Part shown: piece by piece, positions 18,615 to 26,184 of the stretch
Layout of the letters: each line of letters starts with the position of its first letter
Numbering within the stretch: position 1 is the first letter of the stretch
NCBI GenBank assembly: GCA_902798915.1
Contig: CADBYM010000040.1
Location: 1 to 41,648, forward strand
Direction of reading: 5' to 3'
Source of the DNA: an uncultured Coriobacteriaceae bacterium
GTDB lineage: Bacteria > Actinomycetota > Coriobacteriia > Coriobacteriales > Atopobiaceae
DNA: 41,648 nucleotides
Position numbers and translations under genes: made by a program
The notes under the pieces: generated by a model
Told to the model about the DNA's origin: nothing
The model's input: the letters and a program-made list of their open reading frames with translations, nothing else
Databases searched by the model: none

Positions 18615-18620
18615 ATTATA
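18615..18620 (-). promoter_or_regulatory. Candidate -10 box of the vor-type operon
   Basis: The minus strand reads TATAAT here, 41 nt before the ferredoxin-subunit ATG. No good -35 box lies at 16-18 bp, so the call rests on the perfect -10 and its place. Confidence 0.45.
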
Positions 18621-18655
18621 CGTCTTGTTCGCACGCGCAAAGGAATGTTAACAAA

Positions 18656-18683
18656 AGCCCCGTGTTCATTTTGAACCGGGGCT
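18656..18683 (-). terminator. Terminator of the 5'-nucleotidase gene
   Basis: AGCCCCG and GTTCA pair with TGAAC and CGGGGCT around a 3-nt loop. On the minus strand the stem is followed by TTTTGTT, typical of intrinsic termination. Confidence 0.85.
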
Positions 18684-18753
18684 GTCCGAAATCGTCTAGG
18701 GAACTGCCGGGGGGTTGCCCGAAGGAATACCCCCGCGGGCACCTAGCTGTGCG

Positions 18754-20454
18754 CTACGCGCCGACGACGGTGATGCGGCCTTGCGGCTCGGCGTACTCGT
18801 CGGGCACCGCATGGTCGCAACCCTCCACGAGATAGCTCGCCAATGCCTCGTAGTCAAAGCCCAGTACCGTCGGTTGCTTTGCTTCCGAGGCGTCCTTGAA
18901 GGCATGGTACGTGTCGCCGCCCGCAGCCAAAAAGTCGCTCGTAACGATGGAGTAGGTCGCCTCCACGTCGAAGGGCTGTCCTCCGACCTCGGCTATGCTC
19001 ACGCGCGTGCCGGGCGCGGCGGGTGAGGCATACGTCGAATCCGGATAGAGGGGACCCTGCTCATAGGGAGTGGAGAGGTCCACCGTGTATGCAATGCCCG
19101 ATACCTGCGGAAATGCGCCCATGGCCTCCTCGGGCAATCCCTGGCAAGCGGCCTCGAGCGCCTCGAGGAGCTGTGCGCCCGTCACGTCGAGCACCACGAC
19201 GTTGTTCGAGAAGGGAGACACGGTCTTGAGCGTCTTGAGCGAAATGCTTCCCTCCTGGATGGAGTCTCGGATTGCCCCACCGCTGATGACGGCCCCATCG
19301 AACTTCTTGCCCGATTCCTGCTCGGCAGCCCATTTGAAGGCATCGGTATAGAAGTCGGCCAAGTTGGTCTCTTGCGTACGCACACCCGGCTCGCGTTGCC
19401 CGTCAAGGAGGAATGCGGTCGAGCCAAGCTCCACGTTGAGCTCGTTCTCCACCCGTTCGTTCTGCGTATCGATAATCGCCTGGACGGAAACGTCTATGCC
19501 ATCGTACGCGCCATAGGCGACAGGCTCATTGGCGGGTGCGCCCTCGTCGATTACCACGACACCGATGTTGCGAAGGTAACAACCAGTCTCAACTAGGAGC
19601 GTACCGTCAACTTCGTCCTCCACCTCCTCGTGATCGTGTCCGTCAATGAAGAGGTCGATGCCCGTAACATTCGCCAAGACGTCTCTGCTGTTGCTATGTC
19701 CCGCTTCGTTGTTGCCGAGGTGGCTCGTACACACCACCAGCTCGCATCCTTTCCCGCGGAGTTCGTCAACCTGCTCCTGGGCGCAGGCGTACAGGTCTTC
19801 CTCACTCAAGAACGTAAGGTTGCTAACAGACTGAGGCTTTGTGGTCGTAAGTGTCGCGGGGGTCGTGAGCCCGAAGAAACCCACCTTGGTACCATCGGCG
19901 AGTTCAACGACCTTGTTTGCGTCGAAGTACCTCTCGTTGGCATCCTTCGTGAGCACGTTGGCCGAAAGCATCGGGAATTTGGCCGCCTTCCGGTTGGCCT
20001 CCAGTGCGTCTATGCCCCAGTCGAACTCATGGTTTCCCACGGCCATAAGGTCGTAGCCGCAAGCGTTCATGAACTCTATTGCAGGCGCGCCTGACAGCGT
20101 GTCCACGAGCGGCATGCCCTGCGTGGCATCACCCGCATCTACGAGCAGCACCTCGTAGCCCTGTGCCTCCCAGTCCGCCTTGAGAGCCGCGACGGCCGCC
20201 ATCGAGAAGTTGCCTTCAGCGGAGTCGGTAGCCTTCACCTCAACATCATGCCCATGGGTGTCGTTGGTGTGGATGATGGCAAGCAGCGGCGAATAAGTCC
20301 CCTGGGACGTGGAAGACCCCTGTGACGTGCTCGCCTCCCCCTCGGACTGGTTCGCAGCCTGCGAGCAGGCGGCAAGGGCGGCAGATGCACTGAGCAGGCC
20401 GATTCCCCTCAAGAAATGCCTTCGTGTGACATGCGTACGAGCTATTTGTTCCAT
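18754..20454 (-). CDS. Tat-exported lipoprotein 5'-nucleotidase / metallophosphatase (UshA family)
   Basis: A 566-residue protein. The N-terminus has a twin-arginine signal (RRHFLRG, residues 11-17) and a lipobox LAAC near residue 29, so it is probably exported folded and lipid-anchored. The metallophosphatase domain shows HTNDTHGH, VDAGDATQG, GNHEFDWG, a Cys-Thr-Ser-His element and DGHDHEEVE, the usual dimetal ligands. The C-terminal nucleotidase domain carries SGGAIRDSI and ends in a substrate-binding part with FLAAGGDTYHAF. Family members hydrolyse extracellular nucleotides to nucleosides and phosphate. An AGGAGG site lies just before the ATG. It is monocistronic, with its own terminator downstream. 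Confidence 0.93.
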   Translation of the reverse strand: MEQIARTHVTRRHFLRGIGLLSASAALAACSQAANQSEGEASTSQGSSTSQGTYSPLLAIIHTNDTHGHDVEVKATDSAEGNFSMAAVAALKADWEAQGYEVLLVDAGDATQGMPLVDTLSGAPAIEFMNACGYDLMAVGNHEFDWGIDALEANRKAAKFPMLSANVLTKDANERYFDANKVVELADGTKVGFFGLTTPATLTTTKPQSVSNLTFLSEEDLYACAQEQVDELRGKGCELVVCTSHLGNNEAGHSNSRDVLANVTGIDLFIDGHDHEEVEDEVDGTLLVETGCYLRNIGVVVIDEGAPANEPVAYGAYDGIDVSVQAIIDTQNERVENELNVELGSTAFLLDGQREPGVRTQETNLADFYTDAFKWAAEQESGKKFDGAVISGGAIRDSIQEGSISLKTLKTVSPFSNNVVVLDVTGAQLLEALEAACQGLPEEAMGAFPQVSGIAYTVDLSTPYEQGPLYPDSTYASPAAPGTRVSIAEVGGQPFDVEATYSIVTSDFLAAGGDTYHAFKDASEAKQPTVLGFDYEALASYLVEGCDHAVPDEYAEPQGRITVVGA

Positions 20455-20503
20455 GGTCCCTCCTCACGACCAAAAGCGGTCAATTCCAAGCCGCTCATCC
20501 ACC

Positions 20504-21403
20504 CTATTGTACGTATGATGCAAAGAACGCGCATTCGTCCGCATTGCACCGCTCTGCCTCGTCAAGGCGCATGTTGCAGTGAAACACGTGACCGAGCACT
20601 CGCTCAGAGCTCTTGTAATAGCGATAGCACACTTCGACACCCGCCTCATCAAGGACGTGAACCAGCGGCAGCGCATCATGCTTAAGGAAGTCTCCCTCCG
20701 CCGTCATCACGAACGAAGGCGGGAATTGGGCGTTTACGTGCAGAATCGGCGATATGAGCTCAAACTCCTCACGCGTGCCTCCCCCGGGCAAGAAGTCCGC
20801 CATGAGCCTGTTTGTGAGGTCGAGCATAGGATCGCCTGCCGAATCCTGAGCAGCGATGCGGTAGGCGCCGCAGTTGAGGGCGACCGCCGCAGGAGTGAAC
20901 CCTTCGGGCGGTACGATGCCTATCTGCGCAGCATAGTCCGCATCGGTGCAGGCGGCACAGAACATGGCGAGCATGTGTGCTCCTGCAGAATCGCCCACCG
21001 CAAAGATGTGGTCGGCATCGAATCCGTACTCGTCCGCGTGCGCGAGCACCCATGCAAAGACGTCATTCGTATCGAGCATGCTCGACGGAAACTTGTGCTC
21101 CGGCGCCAGTCGATAAGTAAAGTTGACAACGGCGAATCCGTGCCGAGCAAGGCTCATGCAATACCACTGGTACCGCTCCTTGTCGCCATACACCCACCCG
21201 CCGCCGTGCACGCTCACGATTACGGGCAGCCGCTCGCCCTCAGCGGCACGCGGACGATACACGTCCAGCAGCTGGCAGGGATCGTCATCGGCGTAGGTAA
21301 TGTCGTCGAGACGCACGACGTCATCAGGCGTAGTGAGGCCGGCATCACGAACGTCGTCGCCTTCCTTGAACATCTTGCGGATCATATCGCTCGTCGTGGA
21401 CAT
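20504..21403 (-). CDS. Alpha/beta hydrolase (esterase/lipase, HSL/BD-FAE-like)
   Basis: A 299-residue cytoplasmic enzyme. It shows the oxyanion motif SVHGGGWVYG, the nucleophile elbow VGDSAGAHM, and C-terminal Asp (TAEGDFLKHD) and His (VLGHVFH) that complete the triad. The ATG at 21403 is chosen because AGAGGAG precedes it by 6 nt; a frame open 9 codons further up lacks a site. Such enzymes cleave short-chain esters; the substrate is not predictable here. There is no signal peptide. Confidence 0.88.
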   Translation of the reverse strand: MSTTSDMIRKMFKEGDDVRDAGLTTPDDVVRLDDITYADDDPCQLLDVYRPRAAEGERLPVIVSVHGGGWVYGDKERYQWYCMSLARHGFAVVNFTYRLAPEHKFPSSMLDTNDVFAWVLAHADEYGFDADHIFAVGDSAGAHMLAMFCAACTDADYAAQIGIVPPEGFTPAAVALNCGAYRIAAQDSAGDPMLDLTNRLMADFLPGGGTREEFELISPILHVNAQFPPSFVMTAEGDFLKHDALPLVHVLDEAGVEVCYRYYKSSERVLGHVFHCNMRLDEAERCNADECAFFASYVQ

Positions 21404-21522
21404 GGAGACTCCTCTCTCTTGGTGGCGCACCGTTCAGTGTATGCCAGCCAATTCTTGTTCGCAGCTTAAGCGGCTATGAGTTCCACGAGGGGTTTACCCT
21501 GTAGGTGCGCGGCACAAGAAAA

Positions 21523-21556
21523 GGGCCCGGAAGGGATTCTCTTCCCATCCGGGCCC
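21523..21556 (-). terminator. Terminator of the HAD lipoprotein gene
   Basis: GGGCCCGGA pairs with TCCGGGCCC, and an inner AAGGGA/TTCCC extends the stem. On the minus strand TTTTCTTG follows. Confidence 0.85.
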
Positions 21557-21601
21557 GAGTGCGGCTTTGCTACCGCACAGTTGCTTGGCCGTTCGTATGC
21601 C

Positions 21602-22906
21602 TTATGCGGCGTCGGCGACCTCAGCCTCCTCCTCGGCAGCTGCGGCACCGGGCAGTGCGGTCTTCTGGACGCCCGCGTCGTAGATGGTGGCCCAATCCTC
21701 ATCGCTCATGTGGAAGACGGTCCAGTTCTGCTTCTCGCACTCCTTGAGCTGGTCGGCCGCACGCTCCAGGTCGCCGTACTCGCGCTCGGCGTCATCGCAG
21801 AGCACCAGCACGCCCATGCCCTTGTGATCAGGGTTGGACTGCGCATAGTTGAGCATGGCATAGTCGCCCGAGCTGTTGCCGAACGAGAGAATCGCACGCT
21901 TGCCGATCTCGCGGATGATGGCGATGGGCTTGCCGGCCTTGGCGGTCTCCTGGCCAAGAGGCTCGGTGAGAACGACGTCCTCGCCCTGCTCCATGGTGTA
22001 CTTGTCGTAAGCCTCGTCACCCTGGTTGCTGGCCATGTAGCCAACGTCCGTACCAACGATGTGGTCCACGGGGATGTCGAGCACCAGCGGAACGATTGCG
22101 CGTACATACTCGCGCTCGCATGCGCTGATCATCCACACGTCGAAGTTATTGGCCTTGAGGTAGTCGATGACCTCGAGCATAGGCTTGTAGAAGGACTGCG
22201 CATACGTCATGCCCTCGAAGCCCACGGCATCCACAGACTGTGCGAAGTTGGCGGCGAAGGCGCGGAACTCTTCCACGGTCATGCCGGCGAACTCAGAAGC
22301 GATGAGCTTGGCCTTGTTCTTCTCCATCTCCTCGGTGGGGGACTCGCCCGCATTGATGGTGTCGCGAATCTCCTGGCACTGCTTGACGGCCTCTGCGGAA
22401 GGCTTGTAGTCTGCCTCGTTGTAAGAGGGGTTGTCGAGCACGCGGTTGAGAAGCATGCACCAGTCAGAATAGAAGGGGGCCTTCTCGCAGATGATGGTGC
22501 CGTCCATGTCGAAGGTCGCGATGCGGTCCTCGGGCGCCACATAGTCTGCACTGGACTCGTCAGTAACGGCCTTTACGAACTCAACGAGGCTCGCCAAGGA
22601 CTTGGAGTCGGCGTTCCAAGAGGGGAACGTCTTGGCGTAATCGATATTGTCGTTGTCGAACGTTGCGAACTGGAGGACTTCAGCACCCTCCTCAGTGGTG
22701 GCTTCCTCGGTTGTGGCTTCGGTCTCGGTGGTGGCTTCGGTCTCGGTTGCTGCCGCCGCATCATTCGCGCTGGCGGCTTCGGTGGTGCTAGAGCCGTTGC
22801 TGCAGCCCGCCAAGAACACAACCAGCGTGACGCTCAGGACGAGCATCCACCCGAGGGCGTCGCCAAACAGTCCCCGCTTCCGCAAACTACTGCTGTTGTC
22901 GTGCAT
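21602..22906 (-). CDS. HAD-superfamily phosphatase lipoprotein
   Basis: A 434-residue protein starting at ATG 22906 (AAAGGAG 4-5 nt upstream). A hydrophobic signal ends in the lipobox LAGC, followed by a Thr/Glu-rich low-complexity linker. The HAD core shows FDMDGTIIC (nucleophile and acid Asp), SACEREYV (motif II region) and SFGNSSGDYAML (acidic metal site). Long helical cap insertions lie between. It resembles surface HAD phosphatases related to phosphoserine-phosphatase-type enzymes; the substrate is unknown. The Ala/Glu-rich C-terminus looks disordered. A 508-codon open frame on the other strand is a shadow. Confidence 0.88.
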   Translation of the reverse strand: MHDNSSSLRKRGLFGDALGWMLVLSVTLVVFLAGCSNGSSTTEAASANDAAAATETEATTETEATTEEATTEEGAEVLQFATFDNDNIDYAKTFPSWNADSKSLASLVEFVKAVTDESSADYVAPEDRIATFDMDGTIICEKAPFYSDWCMLLNRVLDNPSYNEADYKPSAEAVKQCQEIRDTINAGESPTEEMEKNKAKLIASEFAGMTVEEFRAFAANFAQSVDAVGFEGMTYAQSFYKPMLEVIDYLKANNFDVWMISACEREYVRAIVPLVLDIPVDHIVGTDVGYMASNQGDEAYDKYTMEQGEDVVLTEPLGQETAKAGKPIAIIREIGKRAILSFGNSSGDYAMLNYAQSNPDHKGMGVLVLCDDAEREYGDLERAADQLKECEKQNWTVFHMSDEDWATIYDAGVQKTALPGAAAAEEEAEVADAA

Positions 22907-23061
22907 AGTGCTCCTTTCGTCGCGCAAACCATTGGTGTGTGTGACCTTAGCACACTTCTCCGTCATAGCGCGACGCAGAACACCCGAACGTACCCGCAAT
23001 GACTTTCAACGGGGAATCAAGCTGCTTGGCACGCCCCAAAAGGCCTTCCTCCGCCAAACAA

Positions 23062-23085
23062 AAGGCCGACGCGAAGGACGGCCTT
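23062..23085 (-). terminator. Terminator of the small precursor gene
   Basis: AAGGCCG pairs with CGGCCTT around a 10-nt loop. On the minus strand the stem is followed by TTGTTTGG. It lies 45 nt past the stop at 23130. Confidence 0.6.
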
Positions 23086-23129
23086 CGAAGTAGCGATACG
23101 TGTAGGGCGTAGTTAAGCTTCGTCGAAGA

Positions 23130-23288
23130 CTACTTGCTAACCTTGGGTGAGCGAACCCTGCTCAACATCGTGTCCGTAATCCACGAACCGCCTGCTGGGG
23201 CCTGCAGGTCGTCAACGTTCAGCGTCTCCACGGGAGCCTCGTCGACCTCTATCGGCCGTTCCTCTTGCTTTTCGATTTCGTCTGCCAT
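23130..23288 (-). CDS. Small double-Gly leader peptide (RiPP/bacteriocin precursor-like)
   Basis: A 52-residue peptide with a perfect AGGAGG site 5 nt before its ATG, its own good promoter and a terminator. The first part is acidic (MADEIEKQEERPIEVDEAP) and continues ETLNVDDLQAPAGG, a typical leader for Gly-Gly cleavage by C39 peptidases. The core would be SWITDTMLSRVRSPKVSK, 18 residues, basic at its end, with four Ser, two Thr and no Cys. It lies at the left edge of the RiPP locus; the C39 exporter at 36962-39139 is the natural partner. It resembles none of the other precursors beyond the leader pattern. No family was recognised. Confidence 0.7.
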   Translation of the reverse strand: MADEIEKQEERPIEVDEAPVETLNVDDLQAPAGGSWITDTMLSRVRSPKVSK

Positions 23289-23323
23289 GACTGCCTCCTA
23301 TTACTTCGTGTTTTATGAAATCG

Positions 23324-23352
23324 ATTCTAAGGCTTATCCTTCACCGAGACAA
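23324..23352 (-). promoter_or_regulatory. Promoter of the small precursor gene
   Basis: On the minus strand, TTGTCT (23352-23347), 17 bp, then TAGAAT (23329-23324). Transcription would begin near 23317, giving a leader of about 30 nt. Confidence 0.6.
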
Positions 23353-23443
23353 TAGCCCGCAAGAATGGAACACATCCCCTTTTCGCTCTCCTAATGCTAC
23401 ATTGCTATGTGTCCATCATTCCACACAATAGAAGGGATTCCGC

Positions 23444-24577
23444 ATGGCGGCCAAACGAAGACTCCCAATCGTACTTAAGGTACTCCTTGCCGTACTCCTC
23501 GTCGGCATCGTAACCGTAGGGTCATACGTTGCCTATTTGCAGGTCAACTACACGCGTATCTCTGACGGCATAGCGATCGAGAACACCGGCGCTGCAAACT
23601 CAGAGGTCGCCGCAAGCCTCAAACCAGCAAACACCTATACCGTAATGACCTACAACATCGGATTTGGCGCGTATACGCCGGACTTCACCTTCTTTATGGA
23701 CCACGGGACAGGCAAGGACGGCACACAGACGCAGGGAGAGCACGCCAAGGCCACCAGCAAAGAGAGCGTGCTCGCAACTACCAAAGGAGCCACGGAGGTC
23801 GCCGCTGCCGTCGCCGACGGATCGCCTGCCGACTTCATGTTCTTTCAAGAGGTGGACGAGGACTCCACACGCAGTTATCACGTGAACCAACGCAGTCTTC
23901 TTACGGATGCTTTTCCCACCATGGAGTCCTTCTACGCCGAGAACTTCCACAGCGGCTTCCTCGCATACCCCTTCCACGATATGTTTGGACGAGTGCGCGC
24001 CGGCATGCTTACGCTTAGCGACGCGAATGCCCAGGCCGTGCGCCGCAGCTATCCCATCGACGAAGCCTTCCCCACTCGCTACACCGATCTTGACCGCTGC
24101 TTCTGTGTGCTGCGCATACCTGTGGAGGGAGGGCGTGAACTCGTACTCATAAACAACCATATGAGCGCCTACGACGAGGGCGGAGTGATACGCAAGCAGC
24201 AGTTCGATTTGCTATGCAGCGTGCTTGCCAAGGAATATGCCGCAGGCAACTACGTGATTGCAGGCGGCGACTGGAACCATGCCCTGTGCGGCTCACAGGA
24301 CATATACGAGACGGACGAGATCACACCCGATTGGCTGGCGATCTTTGACGAAAACGAATTGCCAGACGGATTCGACGTTGTACGGGCACAAAACCTCGAG
24401 GACGTTGCAACCTGCCGCGGAGGTAGCGTGCCCTACGAGCTCGGCAAATCCTACCGCGTCACAGTAGATGGGTTCGTTGTGAGCGATAATGTGAACGCAA
24501 CCGCCACCAACGTGGATACGGGCTTTGCGTACAGTGACCACAACCCTGTGTTGCTTAGCTTCAAATTGGAGCAATAG
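23444..24577 (+). CDS. Membrane-anchored endonuclease/exonuclease/phosphatase-family hydrolase
   Basis: A 377-residue protein with an N-terminal membrane anchor (about residues 9-31) and an outward-facing EEP domain. Conserved elements are MTYNIGFG (Asn), FFQEVDED (metal Glu), INNHMSAYD, GGDWNHALCG (Asp/Asn) and YSDHNPVLLSF (the terminal Ser-Asp-His). Members include DNases, sphingomyelinases and phosphatases; which this is cannot be told. AGAAGGG lies before the ATG. It sits between two RiPP precursor genes but on the opposite strand, and nothing ties it to the RiPP pathway. Confidence 0.88.
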   Translation: MAAKRRLPIVLKVLLAVLLVGIVTVGSYVAYLQVNYTRISDGIAIENTGAANSEVAASLKPANTYTVMTYNIGFGAYTPDFTFFMDHGTGKDGTQTQGEHAKATSKESVLATTKGATEVAAAVADGSPADFMFFQEVDEDSTRSYHVNQRSLLTDAFPTMESFYAENFHSGFLAYPFHDMFGRVRAGMLTLSDANAQAVRRSYPIDEAFPTRYTDLDRCFCVLRIPVEGGRELVLINNHMSAYDEGGVIRKQQFDLLCSVLAKEYAAGNYVIAGGDWNHALCGSQDIYETDEITPDWLAIFDENELPDGFDVVRAQNLEDVATCRGGSVPYELGKSYRVTVDGFVVSDNVNATATNVDTGFAYSDHNPVLLSFKLEQ

Positions 24578-24615
24578 CGGTACGAACCGAAAACAAACAA
24601 GCCCTAAACGAAGAA

Positions 24616-24646
24616 GCGCCCCTCCTTCTGAACGAAGGAGGGGCGC
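24616..24646. terminator. Bidirectional terminator between convergent genes
   Basis: A perfect 13-bp stem (GCGCCCCTCCTTC and its complement) with a 5-nt loop. On the plus strand CATTTTG follows and on the minus strand TTCTTCGTTT, so it can serve both the EEP gene and the precursor at 24682. Confidence 0.8.
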
Positions 24647-24681
24647 CATTTTGTCTCCGCAGAATAGATTATGCAGCTCGA

Positions 24682-24828
24682 CTAAACACCATCAGAAGGC
24701 TTGCTACCAAAGTTGGTAATGCCCCCGGTAACTTTGTCGAGCGAATCTAAATCCAAAGCGAAGTCGGACTCCTCCTGCTGCTCTTTAGGATTCTGCTCGA
24801 CCTGATCTTTCCGCTCGTCTTTTTTCAT
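24682..24828 (-). CDS. RiPP precursor A1 (Val-Thr-Gly-Gly leader, short core)
   Basis: A 48-residue peptide starting at ATG 24828 with GGGAGG 8 nt upstream. The leader is charged (MKKDERKDQVEQ...) and ends DLDSLDKVTGG, nearly the same as in the two genes at 25510 and 25784. The predicted core after Gly-Gly is ITNFGSKPSDGV, 12 residues without Cys. Its FGxKxSxGV pattern matches the cores of A2 and A3, so it is a short member of the same family. Leader cleavage by the C39 exporter is inferred from the Leu-Asp-x-Val-Thr-Gly-Gly pattern. It has its own promoter and faces away from the gene at 25008. Confidence 0.75.
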   Translation of the reverse strand: MKKDERKDQVEQNPKEQQEESDFALDLDSLDKVTGGITNFGSKPSDGV

Positions 24829-24865
24829 AACCACAACCTCCCATACGACGACGATATTATCGGCA

Positions 24866-24894
24866 ACTATACCATGAACCTGTCGCGAAGTGAA
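24866..24894 (-). promoter_or_regulatory. Promoter of precursor A1
   Basis: On the minus strand, TTCACT (24894-24889), a 17-bp spacer, then TATAGT (24871-24866). The TG one base before the -10 makes it an extended -10 promoter. Confidence 0.55.
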
Positions 24895-25007
24895 TCCATT
24901 TGTCAATTCTGTGTTTTTGCCCCTCAACTCCGGATGGAAATTGTTGAGCATCATCAGTCGTGTTATCGTCTAGCATCAATATCCATTGTTTTAGAGAGGT
25001 GACACAG

Positions 25008-25355
25008 TTGAACGAGAGCATCAAGAAGCTCATGCAGAAGTTGCATGACGACAAGGCGGCAGGCGATCGCATATTTGGAGCTGATTCATTCGAGGATGCA
25101 TACCAGATGGCGATTGCTATTCAAGACGGCTTTAGCAAGGATGAGTTTGCCGAGGCTTTGAACACTATGATGGAGAAAGCACAGTCTAGCGAGAAGTCCG
25201 CGGAGCTTGATTTCGACTCTCTTGAGAATGTAGCCGGAGGCACCGTGGGAGAGGCCATCGACGACTCGATTGATTGGGTAGGAGACACGGTTTCGAGTGG
25301 CTGGAAAGCCACCAAGAAGTTCTACACGAAGTGGTACCATTGGGCCTATGATTGA
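25008..25355 (+). CDS. Nif11-type leader RiPP precursor with aromatic-rich core
   Basis: A 115-residue peptide starting at TTG 25008; AGAGAGGTGA ends 5 nt before it, while the in-frame ATG 16 codons upstream has no site. The leader looks Nif11-like: NESIKKLMQKLHDDKAAG, then FSKDEFAEALNTMMEKA, and ends DFDSLENVAGG. The predicted 37-residue core (from TVGEAIDD) has no Cys and ends KKFYTKWYHWAYD, with seven aromatic residues in the last eleven. That end could suit a radical-SAM crosslinker or a membrane-active helix; both are speculation. It is followed by a strong terminator, so it is a single-gene transcript. Confidence 0.72.
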   Translation: MNESIKKLMQKLHDDKAAGDRIFGADSFEDAYQMAIAIQDGFSKDEFAEALNTMMEKAQSSEKSAELDFDSLENVAGGTVGEAIDDSIDWVGDTVSSGWKATKKFYTKWYHWAYD

Positions 25356-25405
25356 TTGGATGTAGGCTATTCTAACTGTCATGTTCTGAATTTGTAGGTA
25401 AGAAC

Positions 25406-25431
25406 GAGGCTCTCGACTAAGCGAGAGCCTC
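25406..25431 (+). terminator. Hairpin after the Nif11-type precursor
   Basis: A perfect 10-bp stem, GAGGCTCTCG and its complement, with a 6-nt loop. No T run follows on the plus strand, so it may protect the transcript end or pause transcription, with the next hairpin doing the terminating. Confidence 0.5.
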
Positions 25432-25460
25432 CTGCTTATGCACTTGACTGTGTTGAGATT

Positions 25461-25494
25461 GCTTGCTCGGTGCTTTTGAAGACACCGAGCAAGC
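25461..25494 (+). terminator. Intrinsic terminator
   Basis: A perfect 12-bp stem, GCTTGCTCGGTG and its complement, with a 10-nt loop, followed by TTTTGCATTT. It ends the transcript of the precursor at 25008. Confidence 0.85.
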
Positions 25495-25509
25495 TTTTGC
25501 ATTTGATCT

Positions 25510-25707
25510 CTACATATAACCGAAGAGAATGCTGCCTGATGTCGGATTCCCGAACTGCCTCTCAGACTGCATACCACCGAATGAAAACTCATTGCCTTTC
25601 ATTCCGCCCGTAACGGCATCGAGACTGTCGATGTCCAGCCGAACCGCCGATGACTCCCGCTTCTGCTCCTCACGCGTACCACGTACACGATCCTCGTCGT
25701 GTTCCAT
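25510..25707 (-). CDS. RiPP precursor A2 (Val-Thr-Gly-Gly leader)
   Basis: A 65-residue peptide with GGAGGAGG before the ATG at 25707. The charged leader (MEHDEDRVRGTREEQKR) ends RLDIDSLDAVTGG; this cleavage region is shared almost exactly with A3. The 30-residue core runs MKGNEFSFGG... and ends FGNPTSGSILFGYM, without Cys and rich in Gly, Ser and Phe. Its ending aligns with that of A3 (FGDKSSGGVPFGF), giving F-G-x3-S-G-x3-F-G-aromatic. It lies 76 nt downstream of A3 on the same strand and is probably cotranscribed. Confidence 0.75.
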   Translation of the reverse strand: MEHDEDRVRGTREEQKRESSAVRLDIDSLDAVTGGMKGNEFSFGGMQSERQFGNPTSGSILFGYM

Positions 25708-25783
25708 TGCAGCCTCCTCCACACACGGCAATGCTTACTGATTTGACCAATCGGCCGACTGTTCACGGACTCCCAAGTCACGC

Positions 25784-26005
25784 CTAATCGCGTCGCACCT
25801 CCGCTTGGAAGCCGAAGGGCACGCCACCCGAAGACTTATCGCCGAATGTCTCGTTCAAGAATGACCTACGCATGGTAAGTGGGATTTTATCAATCTCTAT
25901 TCCGCCCGTAACAGCATCGAGACTGTCGATGTCCAACTGAACCATCGATGATGCCTGCTTCTCCGCTCCGTGCGCCGCATGTGCACGATTCCTATTGTGT
26001 TCCAT
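25784..26005 (-). CDS. RiPP precursor A3 (Val-Thr-Gly-Gly leader)
   Basis: A 73-residue peptide with AGGAGAGGAG before the ATG at 26005. The leader (MEHNRNRAHAAHGAEKQ) is related to that of A2 and ends QLDIDSLDAVTGG. The 38-residue core begins IEIDKIPLTMRRSF, then NETFGDKSSGGVPFGF, and has a charged tail. There is no Cys. The PLTM piece recalls the Leu-Thr-Met repeats of family B, a possible shared recognition or modification feature. It is the first gene of the A3-A2 pair and lies after the terminator of the InlB-repeat gene, so it needs its own promoter in 26006-26097; I see only an AT-rich stretch with TATACT there. Confidence 0.75.
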   Translation of the reverse strand: MEHNRNRAHAAHGAEKQASSMVQLDIDSLDAVTGGIEIDKIPLTMRRSFLNETFGDKSSGGVPFGFQAEVRRD

Positions 26006-26097
26006 AACTGCTCCTCTCCTAAAAAAAGAAAAACAACGATATTTGAATAATAGTATACATACAAGTCGGTCGGCTTCGGTGCGAAAGAGCAGGAATT

Positions 26098-26129
26098 GCA
26101 AAAAAGGGCCAGCTTTTGGACTGGCCCTT
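26098..26129 (-). terminator. Terminator of the InlB-repeat protein gene
   Basis: AAGGGCCAG pairs with CTGGCCCTT around an 8-nt loop, followed on the minus strand by a run of T. It separates the surface-protein gene from precursor A3. Confidence 0.88.
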
Positions 26130-26184
26130 CTCAATTCCTCAAGCCCAGGTCAGTGAGACCATGCTTGCAAGTGGAACGCAGGCG

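Noticed and set aside
21476..23002. Plus-strand open frame of 508 codons
   Set aside because: It is antisense to the HAD lipoprotein gene; it runs through that gene's terminator and has no start signals.
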